Assembly: GCF_012939995.1 (NCBI RefSeq)
Contig: NZ_SPMZ01000017.1
Coordinates: 1-64,000 of the forward strand
Direction: 5' to 3'
Source of the DNA: Candidatus Competibacter phosphatis
GTDB lineage: Bacteria > Pseudomonadota > Gammaproteobacteria > Competibacterales > Competibacteraceae
Length of the DNA stretch: 64,000 bases
The translations under genes were made by a program, and so were the position numbers. Positions 58,439 through 64,000 of the stretch are shown here, piece after piece. The stretch's first letter is position 1. Each line of letters opens with the position of its first letter. Under the pieces are notes generated by a model. That model did no database searches. It saw only the letters and a program-made list of their open reading frames with translations, and was not told the DNA's origin.

Positions 58439-59709
58439 ATGCGCGTTCTCCACATCGGCAAATACTACCCACCGTTTGCCGGCGGCATCGAGCATTTCCT
58501 GGCCGATCTACTGCCGGCACTGGGAACGCACGACGTCGCGGCGGCGGCGCTGGTGCACGATGAGCAACCACGTCGCTGGAGCGGCCAGTGGCCCTCCACT
58601 CCAGCTCTTCCCTTCCCAAGGAACAGGAAGAAACGCCGATCTACCGCGCGCCGTGTTTCGGCCGGCTACTGTATGCCCCGATCAGTCCCGCATTCCCAGT
58701 CTGGCTGAATCGAACCATTCGCACGTTCCGTCCCGACCTGCTGCACCTGCACCTCCCCAACACTTCCGCCTTCTGGGCGATGGCAATTCCCGCCGCGCGC
58801 CGCCTGCCGTGGATCGTCCATTGGCACGCCGACGTAGTGGCCTCCACCATCGACCAGCGGCTGGCACTGGCCTATCGCTTGTATCGACCGTTCGAGCAAC
58901 GTCTGCTGGCCACCAGTCGGGCGGTGATCGCCACCTCGCCACCGTATCTGGAGGCCAGCACCGCGCTCGCCTCTTGGCGCGAGCGCTGCCACATCGTGCC
59001 ATTGGGTCTGAACCCCGCCCGCATCGCCGACCCCGATCCGGCGGCGCGGACGCGGGCGGAATCATTATGGGGAACAACGAGATTTCGGGTATTGGCCATC
59101 GGTCGCCTGACCTACTACAAGGGCCACGACGTGCTGATCCGGGCCGCCGCCAACCTGGAAAACAGCCGGGTGCTGATCGTGGGTACCGGCGAACACCGGG
59201 AGCGACTGACCGCATTGATCCAATCGGCGGGACTCGGCGAACGGGTGCGCCTGCCCGGCTTTCAGCCCGAGGCCGATCTCAATGCACTGCTGGCCAGTTG
59301 CGACGTGCTGTGCCTGCCATCGCTGGAACGCACCGAGGCTTTTGGGCTGGTGTTGCTGGAGGCGATGCGGTTTGGCAAGCCCGTCGTGGTGAGCGACATC
59401 CCCGGCTCCGGCGCGGGCTGGGTGACGCGGCAGGCCGGTCACGGTCTGCTCGTCCCACCGGGCGACGCGGCGGCGCTGGCGGCGGCGCTATGCGCGCTCC
59501 AGCACGATCCCGACCGGCAACAAACCTTGGGCCGGGCGGGCGCGGCGGCGTTACGGGAACAATTTGGCATCGAACCGGTTGCCGCAGCCGTGGCGGCGTT
59601 ATACCGACGGGTACTCGCTCCCGCGCGGCTGTCCCCTCCCTTCCCCTCCCGAGAGCGCGGGGTGGGCGACGAAGGGCGAGGGATGAAACACCGTCAGCAC
59701 CCAGAATAG
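58439..59709 (+). CDS. GT4 family glycosyltransferase, one missing base
   Basis: The first frame (from ATG 58439) has RVLHIGKYYPPFAGGIEHFL with the GGIE glycine loop and runs out near 58708. The second frame starts within it and carries RPDLLHLHLPNTSAFWA, WHADVV, IGRLTYYKGHDVLI and SLERTEAFGLVLLEAM with the acceptor Glu. Unlike most breaks here the shift needs one added base (between about 58575 and 58625). Repair gives 423 residues. The last 25 codons (SPPFPSRERG) look like non-coding DNA, so the true end may be earlier. Confidence 0.82.
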
Positions 59710-61091
59710 GAACGCGGGCACAAACTCCAGAAACACCCGGTTGATACTGGTGTACTGCTCGGCCCAACGCTGGGCATCGGTCAGGAAAAACAACACGAAC
59801 AGAGCCAATAGACTGGTCACGACAAAAACCAGTCCCCGCCCGTTGCCAGCGCGCCGCGCCGCGCTTGAACACCGACACCACCGCCACACCCGTCGCCAAT
59901 AGCATCAGATATCCGAGCAGATGCCAGTTCACCAACACCAAGAAATTCATCATCACCGGGTCCCAACTACCCCGATAACCCAACGCGAACCGACCCAGAT
60001 AGGGCACCTGAATCAACTCCGGCGTCAGCGAAATTCTCCCAATCCCGGAATACTGAATTCCACGCCGCCAGTTAGCCACCAAACCCATCCCAAAGCCAAC
60101 ACCGTTCCCGCCAGTGCCAGCAACCACCATCCTCGCAGGCGAGCGGCTAGCAGGGCCGGTGGAAACAACAGCAGCCAAACCATTCCTTCCAATTTGATCG
60201 AGGGACAGGCCAACGCCAGCAGCAACGCCAGCCACCCTTGCCGGTGGTCGCCATCCCGCGCCCATTGGAAGAAGGCGATCACCGCCAGACCGAACACCGT
60301 CGCCAACCAGAGATCGGCGTAACCCGCCAAGGCAACATGGGTGTCCAATAGCGGCAGCGACAAGAGCAGCCAGGTAAAAATCAGTGCCGTCAACGGCGCC
60401 ACGCCCCACAGCCGCGCCTGTCCGTAGAACCCCAAGCCCAAGGCCAGTACCACGCCCAACCACGGCAGATTGGCGGCGGTCTCGTTCCAGGCGCCATACG
60501 CCAAGGTCGACCACAGCGCCAGCAACGGCACCGTGTACGGATAGGTCCAGGCGTCGATGGTGTAAACCGAGCCGGTGGTATCGGCCAACCAACGCCGTGG
60601 GTCCACGAACGGCAGCAACCGATGCCACTCCGACCACACTCGCGGTCGCACCATCCAGGTGGTCCAGGCATCCCAAGGGTACAGGGGTTGCCACCAAATT
60701 TCCTGGGCCAGATCGACCAACCGCCACCCCAACCAGAGCAGCAACACCACGAATAATGCCAGCCGCCAAAGCTTCTGCCCACGCCAATGGATTCCGTTGG
60801 AACTCGCGTCCGGGTTCGCCTCCGAGTCGCACCACAGCCGCCGCCACGCCAGCCAGCCGCCCGCCAGGCCAGCAGCGTCAATACCGTGATCGGATCGGCA
60901 AAGTTCAGCGGCAACCCCACCGCCGCCTGCACGCGCAGCAACAAAGTCACCGCCAGCAAACCCAGCACGCCGCCATACCCCAGCACCATGGGCCAAATGC
61001 CCGCCGGCGCATCGCGCCAGAGCGCCCGCAACCAGAGTACGCCCGCCAGCCACGGCAGACCCAGCGCCAAACCAACCCGCCACCATTCCAT
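59599..61091 (-). CDS. Polytopic membrane protein, GT-C-like, split by three frameshifts
   Basis: Four frames carry it: 61091-60870, then YPWDAWTTWMVRPRVWSEWH to LTGGVEFSIPGLGE (frame 60025-61176), then SLTPELIQVPYLGRFALGYR, then GRGLVFVVTSLLALFVLFFL to 59599. Two shifts need an added base and one a removed base. The repaired length is 497 residues with about ten helices. It resembles GT-C type or related membrane glycosyltransferases of polysaccharide loci. Its end overlaps the convergent GT4 gene. The function is uncertain. Confidence 0.65.
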
Positions 61092-61097
61092 CGCCGT

Positions 61098-62291
61098 TCA
61101 GCCTCCACTCACCCGGAACAGCGCGCCCGCCGCCGCGACATACAGCAGCTCCGCCGGTAACCGCCCGCCTTGCCATTCCAGCGCTCGCGAGCCGCGGTTA
61201 TAACCCACTCCGTTCAGCGGCGACAGGATCAATACATAATCGCCAGCACGCGCCTCGCCGGCATGCGGTACTCGGGAGAAACCGGCATAGCCGTTGTGCG
61301 GCAGCAAATGATAACGGGCACGACCGGCCTGGAATCCATGGGGATCGGCACTGACGATGAACAATCGGACCGATCGTTCCGGCAAGCGCTGGCGCACCTC
61401 CAGCAGGAATCGATACAGATCGCCATCCAGCGCCGCCAGCCGCCGCTCTTCCTCGTTCTTGCTGGCGAAGCGCTCCACGGTTTGTTCGAGCCGCAGGCGC
61501 AAGTCCCACTGCCAGCGCAGATCCAGCACCAGCCAGCCGAGCAGAAACAACGCGGCGTAGGGGGTCAATTTCCAGCGGCGCGGAGGATCGAGCAGCGCGT
61601 ACAACAGGCCGCCGAAACCAACCCACAGCGCCACCATCAGCACCGATGGAAACAAGGCATCCAGCGGCGCACCCGCCGTGTAATTGATGGATCGCTGGCT
61701 CCAGTCCTCGAATGAGGTCCACTCCTCCCAGGCCCAGCGCAGCAAATCGCCAAAGGTGAGCGACGCCGGCCGCAACTCCAGTCGGTCCAGCAGCAATGGC
61801 TGCGAGAACGGCCCAGGCACGATCAAGCCGAGGGCGGCGATCCGGCCTTGCCAGTGTGGTTCCGCGCGCAAATCCAACTCGCCGATTCCATCCGGCCCGG
61901 TTGGCGGCAAGGTCAATTCTCGGCTTTTTCGCGGTTCGGCCAGCGTCACCCAGGCCAAATGCAGCCGGCGATCCGGTTCCAACCCCCGCACCCGCCAAGA
62001 CAGATGGCTATACAACGCCGCCCGAACCATACGCTGTACCGGAGCTTGCACCACCGCCACGCCTTGCGGACCCGGTTGGCGGATTTCCAATCCAGTGGGA
62101 GTAGGTTGGCCCTGACCAGCCACCACCTGTAGCTCACCATCCAGCACCACCGGCGGCGCCACGATCGACAAGCCGCCCAAGCGGTAAAACAGAAGAAGGA
62201 CCAGCACGCTGGCCAGAGCGCCGCCGGCAACCGCCAACAACCACAACCCATACGGCCGTAGCCGCCGCAGCCCACTCCAGGTTCCCGTCAT
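61098..62291 (-). CDS. Membrane protein of unknown function in polysaccharide locus
   Basis: ATG 62291 overlaps the stop of the epimerase gene (ATGA). The 397-residue protein has an N-terminal helix (LWLLAVAGGALASVLVLLLF), a beta-rich periplasmic region, two or three central helices (VLMVALWVGFGGLLYALLD) and a C-terminal soluble part. No catalytic motif is recognised. It is 6 bp before the GT-C-like gene. Confidence 0.7.
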   Translation of the reverse strand: MTGTWSGLRRLRPYGLWLLAVAGGALASVLVLLLFYRLGGLSIVAPPVVLDGELQVVAGQGQPTPTGLEIRQPGPQGVAVVQAPVQRMVRAALYSHLSWRVRGLEPDRRLHLAWVTLAEPRKSRELTLPPTGPDGIGELDLRAEPHWQGRIAALGLIVPGPFSQPLLLDRLELRPASLTFGDLLRWAWEEWTSFEDWSQRSINYTAGAPLDALFPSVLMVALWVGFGGLLYALLDPPRRWKLTPYAALFLLGWLVLDLRWQWDLRLRLEQTVERFASKNEEERRLAALDGDLYRFLLEVRQRLPERSVRLFIVSADPHGFQAGRARYHLLPHNGYAGFSRVPHAGEARAGDYVLILSPLNGVGYNRGSRALEWQGGRLPAELLYVAAAGALFRVSGG

Positions 62292-63307
62292 TGGATCAAT
62301 TTCCGTGACTCGCTGTTGAAATACCGCTCCAGCGTCCAAGCCGGCCGAAAGTCCAACTCCCGTTCGATTCGAGCGGAACTGTAGCAGGCCCAACCCAGCA
62401 GTTTGTCCAGCGTGGTCCGCGCCCAGCGGTCGCGACGACCTCCCAGCCACAACAAAGCATCCGCGAGATCACTCGTGCCATAAAGCACGCTGGCCGGGAC
62501 TGCCCAGGCCGGTACGGATCGCCCCGACGCCCGGCGGGCCATCGCATACAATTCCCGGCCGGAATAGGTTTGTCCGTCACTGACCAGATAGGTCCGGCCG
62601 GCGGCGGCGGGCCGCGCAGCGGCCAATAGCATAGCTTGCGCCACATCGTCCACATGGACCAGCGAACGGCGGTTGCCGGTTTCCGGCAGCGGCGGCAACC
62701 AGCCGCGCCGCGTTGCAGCGATCAACCGCGCCAGATTGCCTTTCATCCTTGGACCATAGACCAGAACCGGCCGCAAATTGACCGCATGCCAACCATGCTC
62801 GCGACCCATCGCCAGCACCCGCTGCTCGGCGGCGCGCTTGGCCCGGCCATAAGGCGTATCCGCCGCCGCATCCCAGCTTTCGTCCACGCAGCGTGGACCG
62901 GGATCGCCCACTGCCTTGCAACTGCTCAGGAACACGAAGCGCCCGATTCCGGCCATCGCCGCCGCGTCGAGCAACCGGAAGGTACCCTCGGCATTCACCG
63001 TCCAGTGCCGCGCCGCAAAATCCGGCGTATCCGCCGCGTCGGCATGGGCGAAACCGGCGACATGCAGCACGGTGTCCACACCGACGCAGGCCCGCGCCAG
63101 ACTGGCGGTGTCATCCAGATCACCGAGCACCTTTTCCACGGCATCCTCATGCCACTCCTGGGGCCTGTTTCCCGTCTCCCGACTTCTGACCAACACCCGT
63201 ACTCGCGCACCCCGTTCGCGCAGCGCGGCGACTACCCGACCACCAATGAACCCGGTTCCACCGGTCACCAGCACCGCCCTACCCTGGAAAAAGCCCGCCG
63301 CTACCAC
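62288..63307 (-). CDS. NAD-dependent sugar epimerase/dehydratase
   Basis: A short-chain dehydrogenase/reductase-family protein with AVLVTGGTGFIGGRVVAAL near the start and the YGRAKRAAEQ active-site Tyr/Lys. In the given sequence it is fused to the GT2 domain upstream. The repaired reading ends that GT2 at a TAG (63303-63301), so this gene begins at GTG 63307 (339 residues) or GTG 63274. It overlaps the GT2 stop and the next gene (ATGA), suggesting a coupled operon. Confidence 0.85.
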   Translation of the reverse strand: MVAAGFFQGRAVLVTGGTGFIGGRVVAALRERGARVRVLVRSRETGNRPQEWHEDAVEKVLGDLDDTASLARACVGVDTVLHVAGFAHADAADTPDFAARHWTVNAEGTFRLLDAAAMAGIGRFVFLSSCKAVGDPGPRCVDESWDAAADTPYGRAKRAAEQRVLAMGREHGWHAVNLRPVLVYGPRMKGNLARLIAATRRGWLPPLPETGNRRSLVHVDDVAQAMLLAAARPAAAGRTYLVSDGQTYSGRELYAMARRASGRSVPAWAVPASVLYGTSDLADALLWLGGRRDRWARTTLDKLLGWACYSSARIERELDFRPAWTLERYFNSESRKLIQ

Positions 63308-64000
63308 CAGCGCCAACCGTGCCGGTTGAAGAACATCGCCGCCGCCCGTAGAAAAAAGGCCGACATGACGGACTCCCTTACGGGCGGCATGGCCACCGAG
63401 ATGGACGACGCGCACCGCCGGCACGTACACCAGCCGGGCCACCGCCGCCAGACGCAGGCTCAAATCGAAATCCTCGAAATAGAGGAAATATTCCGGGCGG
63501 AATCCGCCAACCCCCTCCAGCGCCGCCCGCCGACACAGCATGAAACAACCGCTGGCGATGGGCGGGTCCCATAGCAAGGTATCGCTGATCCGATCGCGCA
63601 GTTCGTAACGATCCAGCCGATTCCGAAAACCCCGCCGCAACCAGGCCGGGGCAAATCCACGCAACGCCAGATCCAGCACGGTCGGATAACGCTTGCACAG
63701 ATACTGCCGCCGGCCGTCTCCGTCCCAGGCCGCCGGTGCCACCAACCCCGCCTCGGGATGGGCGGCCAGAAACGTCAAGCCCTCGCTCAAGGCATCTTCT
63801 TCCAGCAGCACGTCGGGATTGAGAATCAGGTGAAATTCGCCGATACCCTGATGAAACGCCAGGTTGTGTGCGGCGCCGTAACCGACATTGCCCTGCCCGC
63901 TCAGCAATTCGACCGTCGCCGGCAAATCCGCCGCGTCCAGCAACTGTCGCAAGGATTCGCGCCAACCGGAACCGGGGCCGTTATCGACCAGGATCAATTG
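63301..64000 (-). CDS. GT2 glycosyltransferase (rhamnosyltransferase-like), 5' end outside the window, frameshift at A6
   Basis: The frame runs in from the window edge with LILVDNGPGSGW, FHLILNPDVLLEEDALS, SGCFMLCRRAALEG and YFLYFEDFDLSLRLA. Removing one base at A6 (63352-63357) restores the usual end MFFNRHGWRWW followed by TAG. As sequenced the frame continues into the epimerase gene and imitates a fusion protein. Confidence 0.88.

Noticed and set aside
63307-63997. GT2-epimerase fusion protein of 569 residues
   Set aside because: One-base removal at 63352-63357 restores the normal end of the GT2 and a separate epimerase.

Overview
The window reads as chromosomal DNA of a free-living gammaproteobacterium with high GC (housekeeping part clearly above 55 percent). 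The evidence is conserved gammaproteobacterial gene orders: dapB-carA-carB-greA, xseB-ispA-dxs-folE2, minC-minD-minE, rpsP-rimM-trmD-rplS, and ffh divergent from ypjD-corB. A phasin-like gene suggests polyhydroxyalkanoate storage. An IPTL-CTERM protein and a large polysaccharide locus would suit a floc- or biofilm-forming relative of Competibacter or the purple sulfur bacteria. That placement is inference; the genus cannot be fixed from the sequence alone.

Layout. 1-7.2 kb: the 5' end of trmB, an H-NS-family gene, tRNA-Gly(CCC), lysine/diaminopimelate and carbamoyl-phosphate biosynthesis, greA and tRNA-Val(CAC). 7.2-20.1 kb: mostly minus-strand housekeeping genes (folate and isoprenoid synthesis, min division-site system, SlyD, HtpG, small metabolic enzymes). 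20.3-23.5 kb: a secreted multi-domain IPTL-CTERM protein. 23.7-31 kb: DNA repair, cysQ, ribosome and tRNA maturation genes, SRP, ypjD-corB. 31-64 kb: a surface-polysaccharide locus. It contains a WbpM-type dehydratase, a WecA-type initiating transferase, a Wzm/Wzt ABC exporter, a sulfotransferase, many GT2/GT4 glycosyltransferases, multi-spanning membrane proteins and an NAD-dependent epimerase.

Within that locus an 11.2-kb, partly AT-rich segment (about 43.74-54.95 kb) lies between two 268-bp direct repeats, about 94 percent identical, that copy the 3' end of a GT4 gene and the first codons of the GT2 gene after it. The segment carries a DUF2142 membrane protein, a WecE-type aminotransferase, a methyltransferase, a YbhN/AglD-type membrane protein, an ATP-grasp enzyme, a polyprenyl-phosphate-type GT2, and a secreted subtilase next to a free-standing paralogue of its own inhibitor prodomain.

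About a dozen genes are split in the sequence as given, including the normally essential dxs. From 0.4 to 50 kb, and again at 63.35 kb, nearly every break is repaired by removing one base from a homopolymer, and the repaired lengths match the families. The best reading is systematic homopolymer over-calling, with transcriptional slippage or phase variation as the biological alternatives. I annotate these as single genes and give the position of each break. Between 58.4 and 61.1 kb the breaks are of mixed sign.
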